Notes under the pieces: model-generated | What the model was told of the DNA's origin: nothing | What the model saw: only the letters and a program-made list of their open reading frames with translations | The model's database searches: none | From: Streptomyces sedi | GTDB lineage: Bacteria; Actinomycetota; Actinomycetes; Streptomycetales; Streptomycetaceae | Direction of reading: 5' to 3' | DNA length: 64,000 nucleotides | NCBI RefSeq assembly: GCF_006335015.1 | Contig: NZ_VDGT01000002.1 | Location: 434,001 to 498,000, forward strand | In this document: one piece after another, positions 24,901 to 55,700 of the stretch | Layout of the letters: the number at the start of each line of letters is the position of its first letter | How positions within the stretch are numbered: the first letter of the stretch is position 1 | Position numbers and translations under genes: made by a program

Positions 24901-27900
24901 GTCGAGCTGCGCAACCAGCTCACCGAGGCCACCGAGCTGACCCTGCCGGCCACCCTCGTCTTCGACTACCCGACGCCGGCCGCGCTCGCCGCGTTCCTCG
25001 ACGCCGAGCTGACCGGCGCGCCCGACACCGGCCGGAACGCGGCGGGCCGGGTCGCCGCCGTCGACGAGCCGATCGCCATCGTCGGCATGAGCTGCCGCTA
25101 CCCCGGCGGCGTCAACTCGCCCGAGGACCTGTGGCGGCTGGTGCGCGACGAGGTCGACGCCGTCACCGAGTTCCCCACCAACCGAGGCTGGGACACGGCC
25201 TCGCTCTACCACCCGGACCCCGACCACCAGGGCACCACCTACACCCGCTCAGGCGGCTTCCTCCACGAGGCCGACCGCTTCGACCCGGAGTTCTTCGGGA
25301 TCTCCCCGCGCGAGGCCCTCACCATGGACCCGCAGCAGCGGCTGCTGCTGGAGACCTCCTGGGAGGCGTTCGAACGCGCCGGCATCGACCCGGAGGCGGC
25401 CCGCGGGCGCGACGTCGGCGTCTTCACCGGCACCAACATGCAGGACTACGGCACCCTGCTGGCCGCCAGCGGCGAAAGCGTCGAGGGCTACATCGGCACC
25501 GGCAACGCCGCCAGCGTCGTCTCCGGCCGCGTCTCCTACACCTTCGGCCTTGAGGGCCCGGCCGTCACCGTCGACACCGCCTGCTCGTCCTCGCTGGTCG
25601 CCCTGCACTGGGCCGCGCAGGCGCTCCGCCAGGGCGAGTGCTCGCTGGCGCTGGTCGGGGGCGTCGCGGTCATGTCGACGCCGGACTCCTTCATCGACTT
25701 CAGCAGGCAGCGCGGACTCGCCGCCGACGGCCGCTGCAAGTCGTTCTCCGACAGCGCTGACGGCACCGGCTGGGGCGAGGGCGTCGGCGTGCTGGTGCTC
25801 CAGCGGCTGGCCGACGCACGCCGCGAGGGCCACCGGGTGCTGGCCGTGGTGCGCGGCTCCGCCGTCAACCAGGACGGCGCGTCCAACGGCCTCACCGCGC
25901 CCAACGGCCCCTCCCAACAGCGCGTCATCCGCCAGGCGTTGGCCAACGCCGGACTGACCGGGGCCGACGTGGACGCCGTCGAGGCGCACGGCACGGGCAC
26001 CACGCTGGGCGACCCCATCGAGGCGCAGGCGCTGCTCGCCACCTACGGCCGCGACCGGGACAACGAAACCCCCCTGTGGCTCGGCTCGTTGAAGTCCAAC
26101 CTCGGCCACACCCAGGCCGCCGCGGGCGTCGCCGGCGTCATCAAGATGGTGATGGCGATGCGCCACGGCGTGCTGCCCCGCACCCTCCACGTCACCGAAC
26201 CGACCCCCCAGGTCGACTGGTCGGCCGGCGCCGTCGAGCTGCTGACCGAGGCCCGCCCCTGGCCGGAGGCCGACCGGCCGCGCCGGTTCGGCGTCTCCTC
26301 CTTCGGCTTCAGCGGCACCAACGCGCACGCCGTCATCGAACAGGCGCCGGACACCGAGGAACCCCCGCACGCCGCCCCCGAACCGCCCGTGCTCGCGCTG
26401 CCGCTCGCCGCCCGCGGCGCCGACGTGCTGCCCGCCCAGGCCGCCCGACTCCACGCCCACCTGGGCGACCACCCCGAGCTGCCCCCGCTCGACGTCGCCC
26501 ACACCCTGGCCGTCGGCCGCCCCGCCCTCGACCACCGCGCGGTCGTCCTCGGCCCGGACCGCGCCACCCTGCTCGACGGGCTCGCCGCCCTCGCCGAGGG
26601 CCGCCCCGCCGGCGCGCTCGTCACCACCGGCACCGCCAACGGGCAGCGCCTCGCGTTCCTCTTCTCCGGGCAGGGCAGCCAGCGCCTCGGCATGGGCCGC
26701 GAACTCGCCGCCCGTTTCCCGGTGTTCACCGAGTCGCTGAACGAGACGCTGGCCCTCTTCGACCCGGCCGTGCGGGCCGCGCTCGACGGCGCGGACGAGG
26801 CGGCGCTGAACGAGACGGGCCTCACCCAGCCGGCGCTCTTCGCCGTCCAGGTCGCCCTCCACCGGCTCTTCGAGTCCTGGGGCGTGCACCCCGACGTGCT
26901 GGCCGGCCACTCCATCGGCGAACTGGCCGCCGCCCACGTCGCCGGCCTCTGGTCGCTGCCCGACGCCGCGAAGGTGGTCGCCGCCCGCGCCGCCCTGATG
27001 CAGGCACTGCCACCCGGCGGCGCCATGGCCGCCCTCCGCGCCACCGAGGCCGAGACCCTCCCGACGCTCACCGACAACGTCGGCATCGCCGCCGTCAACG
27101 GCCCCACCTCCCTGGTCATCTCGGGGCCCGCACCCGACGTGGCCAAACTCGCCGACCACTGGCGGGCCGAAGGCCGCAAGGTGACACCCCTGCGCGTCAG
27201 CCACGCCTTCCACTCCCCGCTGATGGACCCCATGCTGGACGACTTCCGACGGGTACTCGAAGGCGTCACCTACGCCACCCCCACCCTCCCGATCGTCTCC
27301 ACCCTCACCGGCGCACGCGCCACCCCCGAGGAACTCGCCTCCCCCGACTACTGGGTGCGGCACGCCCGCCAGCCCGTCCGGTTCGCCGACGCCGTCGACA
27401 CCCTCGTCCACGAGGAGACCGACCTCTTCCTGGAAATCGGACCCGGCAGCACCCTCACCGCCCTCGGCCGCGAATCCGCGCCCGACGCCACCTTCCTGCC
27501 GACGCTCCCCACCACCGACCAGCCCGAGCCGCTCGCCGTCGCCACCGCCGCCGCCGGGCTGCACGTCCGCGGCGCCACCGTCCACTGGCCCGCACTCACC
27601 CCCGGTGGCCGCCACGTCGACCTGCCCACCTACGCGTTCCGCCGCGACCGGTTCTGGCCCAAGCCGCCCACCCGCCACACCACCGGCGGCGGCTCGGCCA
27701 TCGACGAACGGTTTTGGGCCGCCGTCGCCGAAGGCGACCTCGGCGGCCTCGCCGACACCCTGGCCATCGCCCCCGACGCGCCCCTCTCCACCGTGCTGCC
27801 CCGGCTCTCCACCTGGCGACACGAACAGGCCGCCCACACCGCCGCCGACAGCTGGCGCTACCGCGCCACCTGGCGCGCCGTCGACGACGCCCCCGCCACC

Positions 27901-29757
27901 CTCACCGGCACCTGGCTGGTCATCAGCGACGACGGCACCGGCACCGAACCCGTGACCGCCGCACTCACCCGGCACGGCGCCCACGTCCACCCCCTGCACA
28001 CCGGCGACACCCCCGACCGCGCCACGCTCGCCGCCCTGCTCCCCACCGACCAGCCGATCGCCGGCGTGCTGTCGCTCCTCGCCCTCGACCCGACCCCGCC
28101 GGCCGGCACCCTCGCCGCCACCCTCGCCCTCGTCCAGGCACTCGACGACCGCGACCTCGCCGCCCCCCTGTGGTGCGCCACCCGAGGCGCCGTCACCGTC
28201 GGCGCAGCCGACCCGCCCGCCCGCCCCGACCAGGCGACCCTCTGGGGCCTCGGCCGCGTCGCCGCCCTCGAACGCCCCGAAGGCTGGGGCGGGTTGATCG
28301 ACCTGCCGGAAACACTCGACGCCCCGGCCGCCGCCCGCCTCGCCGGCATCCTCGGCCGCGCCCAGGGCGAGGACCAACTCGCGCTCCGCCCCGCCGGCGT
28401 CCACGCCCGCCGGCTGCTGCCCGCACCCCCCGGCCCCACCACCGACTGGCACCCCACCGGCACCGCCCTCGTCACCGGCGGCACCGGCTCCCTCGGCCGG
28501 CACCTCGCCCACTGGCTGGTCGACCGCGGCGCCCCCCACCTGCTGCTCACCAGCCGACGCGGCCCCGAAGCCCCCGGCGCCCAGGAACTGGCCGACGAGC
28601 TGACCGCACGCGGCGCCCGCGTCACCGTCGCCGCCTGCGACGCCGCCGACCGCGAAGCCCTCGCCGCCCTGCTCGCCACCATCCCCGACGACCAGCCGCT
28701 CAGCACCGTCGTGCACGCCGCCGGCGTCCTCGACGACGGCGTCCTCACCTCCCTCACCCCCGACCGGTTCGCCACCGTGCTCCGCCCCAAGACCGACGCC
28801 GCCGTCAACCTCCACGAACTCACCCGCGACCTGGACCTCACCGCGTTCGTCCTGTTCTCCTCCGTCGCCGCCACCTTCGGCGCCCCCGGCCAGGCCAACT
28901 ACGCCGCCGCCAACGCCTACCTCGACGCGCTCGCCGAACACCGCGCCGCCGAAGGACTGCCCGCCACCGCCGTCGCCTGGGGCCCCTGGGGCGGCGGCGG
29001 CATGGCCGAGGGGCCACTCGGCGAAGCACTCCGCCGCCGCGGCCTGCCCCCGCTCGACCCCGAACGCGCCGTCGCCGCCCTCGACCGCGCCATCCGGCAC
29101 GGCGCCCCCACCGAACTCGTCGCCGACGTCGACTGGGACGTGTTCACCCCCACCTTCACCGCCGTCCGCCCCAGCCCCCTGCTGAGCGAACTCCCCGGCG
29201 GCCGACCCGCCACCACCGGCCCCGCCGCCGACACCGGCCAACCCGCCGACCTGGCGAGCACCCTCGCCACCCTCCCCCCTGAGGAACGCGCCCGCGCCGT
29301 ACTCGACCTCGTCCGCGAACAGGCCGCCGCCGTACTCGGCCACCAGGGCGGCCGAACCATAGAAGCCGAACGCGCCTTCCAGGACCTCGGCTTCGACTCC
29401 CTCACCGCCGTCGAGTACCGCAACATCCTCAACGCCACCACCGGGCTCAACCTGCCCGCCACCCTCGTCTTCGACCACCCCACGCCGGCCGCCCTCGCCG
29501 ACCACGTCCTCACCGAACTCCCCGGCGGCCAGGGCCCGTCACTCGACACCGACCTGGACCGCCTGGAATCCGCGCTGTCCCTCCTCACCCCGGACGACAC
29601 CCAGCACGCCGACATCGGCGCCCGCCTCCGCGCCCTGCTCGCCCGCTGGGAAGAGACACACCCCCACACCGAAGCCGCCGACACCGGGACGGACGCGCGC
29701 ACCGCCTCCGCCGACGAACTGCTCGCGCTGCTCGACGACGAACTCGGTAGGTCCTGA
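21943..29757 (+). CDS. Modular type I polyketide synthase PKS2 (M6-M7)
   Basis: The protein has 2604 residues. The ATG start is supported by GAGGGG 10 bases upstream and by an N-terminal coiled-coil docking helix (residues 1-32, [14 protein letters not shown]...), the acceptor for the PKS1 tail. M6 follows: KS Cys 206, AT Ser 647 with HAFH at 744, and ACP Ser 983. It has no reductive domain, so it should leave a ketone. M7 has KS Cys 1214, AT Ser 1657 with HAFH (malonyl), a dimerization element, a B-type KR with LDD and Tyr 2320, and ACP Ser 2486. The last 75 residues (about 2530-2604) are an acidic docking region ending in [12 protein letters not shown]. Codons are strikingly C-ending, more than in the neighbouring genes. 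It should receive the chain from M5 and hand it to M8 on PKS3. Confidence 0.97.
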   Translation: MSHDDKVLDYLKRLTADLRQTRQRLRDVEERASEPIAVVGMACRFPGGVASPEDLWRLVASGTDAVAEFPTDRGWDVDSLYDPDPAHPGTTYSRHGAFLTDVGGFDADLFGISPREALAMDPQQRLLLEASWEVFERAGIAPDSLRGSRAGVFVGTNGQDYAPLLTASRENVDGYVGTGSAASVISGRISYTFGLEGPAVTVDTACSSSLVALHQAVAALRSGECELALAGGVTVMSTPGVFVEFSRQRGLAVDGRCKAFADGADGTGWGEGVGLLLVERLSDAQRNGHPILAVVRGSAVNQDGASNGLTAPNGPSQQRVIRQALESAGLTTSEVDAVEAHGTGTTLGDPIEAQALLATYGQGRTGEPLWLGSVKSNIGHTQAAAGVVGVIKMVQAMRHGQLPPTLHVDAPSTHVDWSSGAVELLAEARPWPVTERPRRAGISSFGVSGTNAHLIVEQAPDAPPSVAENAPFPAGAVLPWPLSAHDPAALRAQAALLRPALAAPDPVDAARALTTGRAALARRAVILADSQDARLAALDALAEGRPTPDAVTGTADTGSLAFLFSGQGAQRLGMGRELAARFPVFAEALNETLSHFDPAVRAALDGADEAALNETGLTQPVLFAVEVALHRLLTALGLRPEVLAGHSVGELAAAHVAGLWSLPDAAKVVAARATLMQALPPGGAMAAIRASEAEITPTLTGNVGIAAVNGPTSVVVSGAEGDVEAVAEHWRGQDRKVTRLRVSHAFHSPLMDPMLDDYRRVLEGVGYDIPTPPLVSTLTGRLATAEELADPEYWVRQARQPVRFADAVTALTAEGVTTFVEVGPGGTLAALGQETAPDAAFVPTLRGDRGEETALLTALARAHVRGVPVDWTALLGPGRGRVELPTYAFQRERFWPEGPALVGGATPVGAAPDSARPSRRDAAADSLAAAGSALARSLAGLTATDRARALRELVRTHAALVLGHGTASSVAAERPFKELGFDSLTAVELRNQLTEATELTLPATLVFDYPTPAALAAFLDAELTGAPDTGRNAAGRVAAVDEPIAIVGMSCRYPGGVNSPEDLWRLVRDEVDAVTEFPTNRGWDTASLYHPDPDHQGTTYTRSGGFLHEADRFDPEFFGISPREALTMDPQQRLLLETSWEAFERAGIDPEAARGRDVGVFTGTNMQDYGTLLAASGESVEGYIGTGNAASVVSGRVSYTFGLEGPAVTVDTACSSSLVALHWAAQALRQGECSLALVGGVAVMSTPDSFIDFSRQRGLAADGRCKSFSDSADGTGWGEGVGVLVLQRLADARREGHRVLAVVRGSAVNQDGASNGLTAPNGPSQQRVIRQALANAGLTGADVDAVEAHGTGTTLGDPIEAQALLATYGRDRDNETPLWLGSLKSNLGHTQAAAGVAGVIKMVMAMRHGVLPRTLHVTEPTPQVDWSAGAVELLTEARPWPEADRPRRFGVSSFGFSGTNAHAVIEQAPDTEEPPHAAPEPPVLALPLAARGADVLPAQAARLHAHLGDHPELPPLDVAHTLAVGRPALDHRAVVLGPDRATLLDGLAALAEGRPAGALVTTGTANGQRLAFLFSGQGSQRLGMGRELAARFPVFTESLNETLALFDPAVRAALDGADEAALNETGLTQPALFAVQVALHRLFESWGVHPDVLAGHSIGELAAAHVAGLWSLPDAAKVVAARAALMQALPPGGAMAALRATEAETLPTLTDNVGIAAVNGPTSLVISGPAPDVAKLADHWRAEGRKVTPLRVSHAFHSPLMDPMLDDFRRVLEGVTYATPTLPIVSTLTGARATPEELASPDYWVRHARQPVRFADAVDTLVHEETDLFLEIGPGSTLTALGRESAPDATFLPTLPTTDQPEPLAVATAAAGLHVRGATVHWPALTPGGRHVDLPTYAFRRDRFWPKPPTRHTTGGGSAIDERFWAAVAEGDLGGLADTLAIAPDAPLSTVLPRLSTWRHEQAAHTAADSWRYRATWRAVDDAPATLTGTWLVISDDGTGTEPVTAALTRHGAHVHPLHTGDTPDRATLAALLPTDQPIAGVLSLLALDPTPPAGTLAATLALVQALDDRDLAAPLWCATRGAVTVGAADPPARPDQATLWGLGRVAALERPEGWGGLIDLPETLDAPAAARLAGILGRAQGEDQLALRPAGVHARRLLPAPPGPTTDWHPTGTALVTGGTGSLGRHLAHWLVDRGAPHLLLTSRRGPEAPGAQELADELTARGARVTVAACDAADREALAALLATIPDDQPLSTVVHAAGVLDDGVLTSLTPDRFATVLRPKTDAAVNLHELTRDLDLTAFVLFSSVAATFGAPGQANYAAANAYLDALAEHRAAEGLPATAVAWGPWGGGGMAEGPLGEALRRRGLPPLDPERAVAALDRAIRHGAPTELVADVDWDVFTPTFTAVRPSPLLSELPGGRPATTGPAADTGQPADLASTLATLPPEERARAVLDLVREQAAAVLGHQGGRTIEAERAFQDLGFDSLTAVEYRNILNATTGLNLPATLVFDHPTPAALADHVLTELPGGQGPSLDTDLDRLESALSLLTPDDTQHADIGARLRALLARWEETHPHTEAADTGTDARTASADELLALLDDELGRS
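22039..25010 (+). other. PKS module M6: KS-AT(malonyl)-ACP, no reduction
   Basis: KS Cys is at 22558, AT Ser (GHSVGE) at 23881 and HAFH from 24172, giving a malonyl extender. Only about 55 residues separate the post-[15 protein letters not shown] motif (24592) from the ACP, so no KR, DH or ER fits. ACP Ser is at 24889. The linker starts like a DH-bearing module (ALVGG) and then joins [11 protein letters not shown], the start of the ACP region of M3 and M9. This suggests loss of an ancestral DH-KR loop. Predicted product group is the C17 ketone. Confidence 0.93.
25063..29515 (+). other. PKS module M7: KS-AT(malonyl)-KR(B1)-ACP
   Basis: KS Cys is at 25582, AT Ser at 26911 and HAFH from 27202 (malonyl). 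A dimerization element (about 27700-27840) and then the KR follow. The KR has GTALVTGG near 28459, LDD at about 28728 and Tyr at 28900, so it is B-type. There is no DH, so a D-configured hydroxyl is predicted (15-OH). This is the only KR-only module in the window with a B-type KR. ACP Ser is at 29398. Confidence 0.93.
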
Positions 29758-29773
29758 AGCCATGCACACGCCT

Positions 29774-29779
29774 GAAGGG
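29774..29779 (+). promoter_or_regulatory. Ribosome binding site that decides the PKS3 start
   Basis: GAAGGG lies 9 bases before the ATG at 29789. The in-frame ATG at 29762 has only a weak AGG 11 bases upstream. It would also add nine residues ahead of the docking helix that PKS2 and PKS4 start with directly. Confidence 0.6.
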
Positions 29780-29788
29780 TCGCAACAC

Positions 29789-49654
<19,866 letters not shown>

Positions 49655-49722
49655 CCGTTCTCGCCCACCCCGGTGCCCGGCCCGACGGCGCGCCACGCCC
49701 CCCACCTGCTCGATGTTTCCCT

Positions 49723-49726
49723 GGAG
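49723..49726 (+). promoter_or_regulatory. Ribosome binding site of PKS4
   Basis: GGAG lies 10 bases before the ATG at 49737. The 82-base gap between PKS3 and PKS4 shows no strong hairpin, which fits a continuous transcript. Confidence 0.6.
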
Positions 49727-49736
49727 TTGAGACGGC

Positions 49737-52700
49737 ATGGACAACGAGGAAAAGCTCCGGTACTTCCTGAAGCGGGTCACCGCCGACCTGCGGGAGACGC
49801 GCACGCGACTGCGTCAGGTCGAGGAGGGGGAGCAGGAGCCGGTCGCCATCATCGGGATGGCCTGCCGCTACCCGGGCGGCGTCGCCTCGCCCGACGAGCT
49901 GTGGGAGCTGGTCGCCGACGGCCGGGACGGGGTGACGGCGTTCCCCACCGACCGGGGCTGGGGCGACGTCGCGCTCGCCGACCCCGAGGACCCCGACCGG
50001 GTCTTCCGCACCGAGGGCGGATTCCTGCACGACGCCGCCGAGTTCGACCCCGGGCTCTTCGGCGTCTCGCCCCGCGAGGCCCTCGCCATGGACCCGCAGC
50101 AGCGGCTGCTGCTGGAGACCTCCTGGGAGGCGTTCGAACGCGCCGGGCTCGATGTCTCGACGCTGCGCGGCAGCAGGACCGGGGTGTTCGCGGGGGTGAT
50201 GTACCACGACTACACCGCGCGGCTGCGGTCGGTGCCCGAGGAGGTGGCGGGCTTCCTCGGCACCGGCAGCTTCGGCAGCGTCGCCTCCGGCCGGGTCTCC
50301 TACACCTTCGGCCTGGAAGGCCCGGCCGTCACCGTCGACACGGCCTGCTCGTCCTCGCTGGTGACGCTCCACCTCGCGGCGCAGGCGCTGCGCTCGGGGG
50401 AGTGCGAGCTGGCGCTGGCCGGCGGGGTCACCGTGATGTCCACGCCCGACACCTTCGTCGGCTTCAGCAAACAGCGGGGGCTGGCCGCCGACGGCCGCTG
50501 CAAGTCGTTCGCGGACGAGGCGGACGGCACCGGCTGGGGCGAGGGCGTCGGGATGCTGCTGGTGGAGCGGCTCTCCGACGCGCGGCGCAACGGGCACCCG
50601 ATCCTCGCCGTGGTGCGCGGCTCCGCCGTCAACCAGGACGGCGCCTCCAACGGACTGACCGCCCCCAACGGCCCCTCCCAACAGCGGGTGATCCAGCAGG
50701 CGTTGGCGTCCGCCGGGCTGACCACGGCCGACGTGGACGCCGTCGAGGCGCACGGCACCGGCACCACGCTCGGCGACCCCATCGAGGCGCAGGCGCTGCT
50801 CGCCACCTACGGCCAGGGCAGGGGCGACGGCGAGCCGCTGTGGCTGGGTTCGGTGAAGTCCAACATCGGCCACACCCAGGCCGCCGCCGGCGTCGCCGGC
50901 GTCATCAAGATGGTCCTCGCCATGCGGCACGGGCAGCTGCCCCGCAGCCTCCACCTGGACCGGCCGTCCACCCACGTCGACTGGTCGGCCGGCGCGGTGG
51001 AGCCGCTGGTCGAGGCCAGGCCGTGGCCGGCGACCGGCCAGCCGCGCCGGGCAGCGGTCTCGTCGTTCGGCATCAGCGGCACCAACGCGCACGTGGTCCT
51101 CGAACAGGCCCCCGTGCCACGGCCCGACGAGGAGTGGGGCGAGCCGGCCGAGCCCGTGGAACCGGTGGCGGCCGACGCCGTGCCGTGGGTGCTCACCGGC
51201 AACGACCCGGCCGCGCTGCGCGCCCGCGCCGCCGACCTGCTGGCCCACCTGGACGGGCGGGACGCCCCGCCCGCCGTGGACGTCGGCTACACCCTCGCCA
51301 CCAGCCGGGCCGCGCTGCCGCACCGGGCCGCCGTCGTCGGCGCCGACCACGACGCGCTGCGCGACGGGCTCGCCGCGCTGGCCACGGACGGCGAGGCGGC
51401 GCACGTGCTGCGCGGCACCGCCGGCGGCCGGGGCAAGCTGGCCTTCCTCTTCAGCGGACAGGGCAGCCAGCGGCTCGGCATGGGCCGCGAACTGTACGGG
51501 GAGTTCCCGGTGTTCGCCCGGGCACTGGACGAGGTGTGCGCCGCGCTCGACCCGCACATGGAACGGCCGCTGCGCGCGCTCCTGCTCGCCGAGGCCGGCA
51601 CGGAGGAGGGCGACGAGGCCGCCGCGCTGCTCGACCACACCACCTACACCCAGCCCGCGCTCTTCGCCGTCGAGGTGGCGCTGTTCCGCCTGGTCACGGC
51701 CTGGGGCATCACGCCGCGCCTCCTCGCCGGCCACTCCGTCGGCGAACTGGCGGCGGCCCACGTCGCCGGCGTCTTCTCGCTCGCCGACGCCGCCCTGCTG
51801 GTCGCCGCCCGGGGCCGGCTGATGGGGGCGCTGCCCGAGGGTGGCGCGATGCTGTCGCTGCGCGCCGACGAGGCGACCGCCCGTGCCCTGATCGAGGAGC
51901 ACGGCGCCGGCGCGGTCGACCTGGCGGCGGTCAACGGCCCCGAGTCCACGGTGGTCGCCGGCGACGCCGAGGCGGTGGCCGCCGTCGACGCGGCCTGGCG
52001 GGACCGGGGCGGGCGCACCCGCTATCTGCGGGTCAGCCACGCCTTCCACTCCCCGCACGTGGACGCCGTGTTGGCCGAGTTCCGCGCCGTCGCCCGCACC
52101 CTCGACTACGCCGCCCCCGCCATCCCGCTGGTCTCCACCCTCACCGGCGCCCCGCTCACCGCGGAGCAGGCCGGCGACCCGGAGCACTGGGTGCGCCACG
52201 CCCGTGAGACGGTGCGTTTCCTGGACGGCGTGCGCTGCCTGCGGGAGCGCGGCGTCAGCCACTTCCTGGAGCTGGGCCCGGACGCGGTGCTGACCGCGAT
52301 GGGACGGGACTGCCTCGACGAGGACGCGCTGCTGGTGCCTGCCTCCCGCGCCGGCCGTCCCGAGGGCGCCACCCTCACCGCCGCCGTGGCCGCCCTGCAC
52401 ACCAGGGGCGTCGACGTCGACTGGTCGGCGTTCTTCGCCGGCCGCGACGCCCAACGGATCGACCTGCCCACCTACCCGTTCCAGCACGCCCGCTACTGGC
52501 TGGACGCGGGCACCGCCGCGGGCGACATGGCCTCGGCCGGGCTGTGGCCGGCCGACCACCCGCTGCTGGGCGCCGCCGTCACCCTCGCCGACGAGGAGGG
52601 CGCGCTGCTCACCGGCCGGCTCTCGCTCGCCACCCACCCGTGGCTGGCCGACCACACGGTGGGCGGCGTGGTGCTGGTGCCGGGCGCCGCGCTGCTGGAG

Positions 52701-55700
52701 CTGGCGGTGCGGGCCGGCGACCACGTCGGCCTCGACCGGGTCGAGGAGTTGACGCTGGCGGCGCCGCTGGTGCTGCCGACGGACGGCGCGGTGCGGCTCC
52801 AGGTCGCGGTCGGCGCGCCGGACGACGACGGCCGCCGACCCGTCACCGTGCACGCCGGACCCGACGACCCCTCGGCCGGCACCCCGTGGACCCGGCACGC
52901 CTTCGGCACGCTCACCGCCGCCCCGGAGCCGGCCGCCCCGGAGCCGGCCGACGCCGCCTGGCCGCCCCCCGGCGCCGAACCCCTCGATCTGGCGGGCCGC
53001 TACGACGCGCTGGCCGCCGCCGGCCTCGGCTACGGCCCGGCCTTCCGCGGCCTGCGCGCCGCCTGGCGGCTCGGCGAGGACATCCACGCCGAGGTCGAGT
53101 TGCCCGACCCGGACACCGCCGGCTCGTTCGGGCTGCACCCCGCGCTGCTCGACGCGGCGCTGCACGCCGTCGGCCTGGGCGACTTCGTCGCCGACACCGA
53201 ACGGCTGCACCTGCCCTACTCCTGGCGGGGGGTGCGGCTGCACCGGGCCGGCGCGAGAGCGCTGCGCGCCCGGCTGTCGCCGGCCGGCCAGGCCGGCGTC
53301 GCGCTCGCCCTCACCGACACGGACGGCGCGCCCGTCGCCACCGTCGAGACCCTCGCCCTGCGGCCGTTGACCACCGAGGGGCTCGCGGGTGACCGCGCGG
53401 ACGCGCTCTTCCGCGTGGACTGGACCCGGCTGCGGCCCGGCGCCCCCGCCGACGGGCAGCGCCTCGCGGTGCTGGGGGAGGGGCTCGGCGGCGAGCCGGA
53501 GGCCCGCTACCCCGACCTGCCGGCGCTGATCGCCGGACTCGCCGAACGGCCGGCACCCGACGTGGTGTTCGCGCCCGCCCCGCCGGCCGCCGAACCGGGC
53601 GAGGCCAGCCGCTGGGCGCTGGCGCTGCTCCAGCGCTGGCTGGCCGAGGACGGGCTGACCGACGCGCGACTGGTGCTGGTGACCAGGGGCGCGGTCGCGG
53701 CCACACCCGGCGACAACGTGCCGGACCTGGCCAACTCCCCGCTGTGGGGCCTGGTCCGCGCCGCGCTGACCGAACACCCGGGCCGCTTCGCCCTGATCGA
53801 CCTCGACCCCGAGGCGGACCCCGACTCCGCCCCCGAAGCGCACCTCGGCGCCGTCGCCACGGGCGAGCCCCAACTGGCCCTGCGCGGCGGCGAAATATGG
53901 GCGCCCCGGCTGGTGCGGGCGCGGCCCGAGCCGGTGGAGGGCGCCGGATTCGGAGCGGGCCCCGTGCTGGTGACCGGCGCCTCCGGGGTGCTGGGCGGAC
54001 TGGTGGCCCGCCGCCTGGTGGCCGAACACGGCGTGCGGCGACTGGTGTTGGCGAGTCGGCGCGGCCGGTTCGACGGGCTGCGCGAGGAGTTGGAGGCGGC
54101 CGGCGCCCAAGTGACCTCCGTGGCCTGCGATCTGGGGGACCGGGAGGCGGTGGCCGGACTGCTGGCCGCCCACCCGGTGACGGCCGTGGTGCACGCGGCC
54201 GGCGTGCTGGACGACGCCACCCTCACCTCCCTGTCGGCCGACCAGGTGGAGGCGGTCTACCGCCCCAAGGTGCGGGCGGCCCGGCATCTGCACGAGCTGA
54301 CCCGTGAGCTGGACCTGTCGGCGTTCGTGGTGTTCTCCTCGGCGGCCGGAACGTTCGGCAACGCCGGGCAGGCCAACTACGCGGCGGCCAACGCCTATCT
54401 GGACGCCCTGGCACACCACCGCCGCGCCGCCGGGCTGCCCGCCACCTCCCTGGCGTGGGGCCTGTGGGCCGGCGGGGAGGGAATGGGCGCCCGGCTGGCC
54501 GGGACCGGCGCGGCCGGCCTCGCGCCGGAGGAGGGGCTGGCGCTGTTCGACGCGGTGGCCCTCGGCGCCGAACCCGTCGTCCTGCCGATGCGCCTCGACC
54601 TGGCGCCGCTGCGCGCCCAGCCCGGCCCCGTTCCCCCGCTGCTGCGCGCCCTGGTCCGCCCGACCCGGCCGAACGCCGCAGCCCCCGCCGCCTCCGACGG
54701 CTCCGGCGACGGGAACGGCGGCCTCGCCGCCCGGCTGGCCGCGCTGCCGGCGGAGAAGCGGCTGCCCACCCTGCTGGACCTGGTGCGGACCGCCGTCGCC
54801 GCCGTGCTCGGCCACGACTCGGCCGCCGCCGTCGAACCCGAACGGTCCTTCACCGAGCTGGGCTTCGACTCGCTGACCGCCGTCGAGCTGCGCAACCGGC
54901 TGGACGCCGCCAGCGGGCTGCGGCTGCCCGCCACCCTGGTCTTCGACCACCCCTCGCCACTCGTCCTCGCCACCCACCTCCGCACCGCCCTCCTCGGCGA
55001 CGCGGACGCCGACCGCGAGGCCGACCCCGCGACCCGGGCGACCACGGCCACACGCACCGCCGCCGACGACGAGCCGATCGCCATCGTCGGCATGGCCTGC
55101 CGCTACCCCGGCGGCGTCGACTCGCCCGACGAGCTGTGGCGACTGGTCGCCCAGGGGCGCGACGCCATCTCCGACTTCCCCGGCAACCGCGGCTGGGACG
55201 TGGCCTCCCTCTACGACCCGGACCCCGCGCACACCGGCACCAGCACCGTCCGGCACGGCGGCTTCCTGCACGACGCCGCCGACTTCGACCCCGCGTTCTT
55301 CGGCATGTCCCCGCGCGAGGCGCTCACCGTCGACCCGCAGCAGCGGCTGCTGCTGGAGACCTCCTGGGAGGCACTGGAACGCGCCGGCATCGACCCCAGG
55401 ACGCTGCGCGGCAGCCGCACCGGCGTGTTCGCCGGCGTGATGTACAACGACTACGCCTCCCGGCTCGGCCGCGCCCCGGACGGCTTCGAGGGCCAGATCG
55501 GGGTGGGAAGTTCGGGCAGCGTCGCCTCCGGCCGGGTCTCCTACACCCTCGGCCTGGAGGGGCCCGCGGTCAGCGTGGACACCGCCTGCTCCTCCTCGCT
55601 GGTCGCCCTGCACTGGGCGGCGCGGGCACTGCGGGCGGGCGAGTGCGAGCTGGCGCTGGCCGGCGGCGTCACGGTGATGTCCAGCCCGGCGACGTTCGTC

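Noticed and set aside
29762..29788. Upstream ATG at 29762 as the PKS3 start
   Set aside because: It has no good ribosome site and adds residues before the docking helix, whereas 29789 has GAAGGG 9 bases upstream and matches the PKS2 and PKS4 starts.
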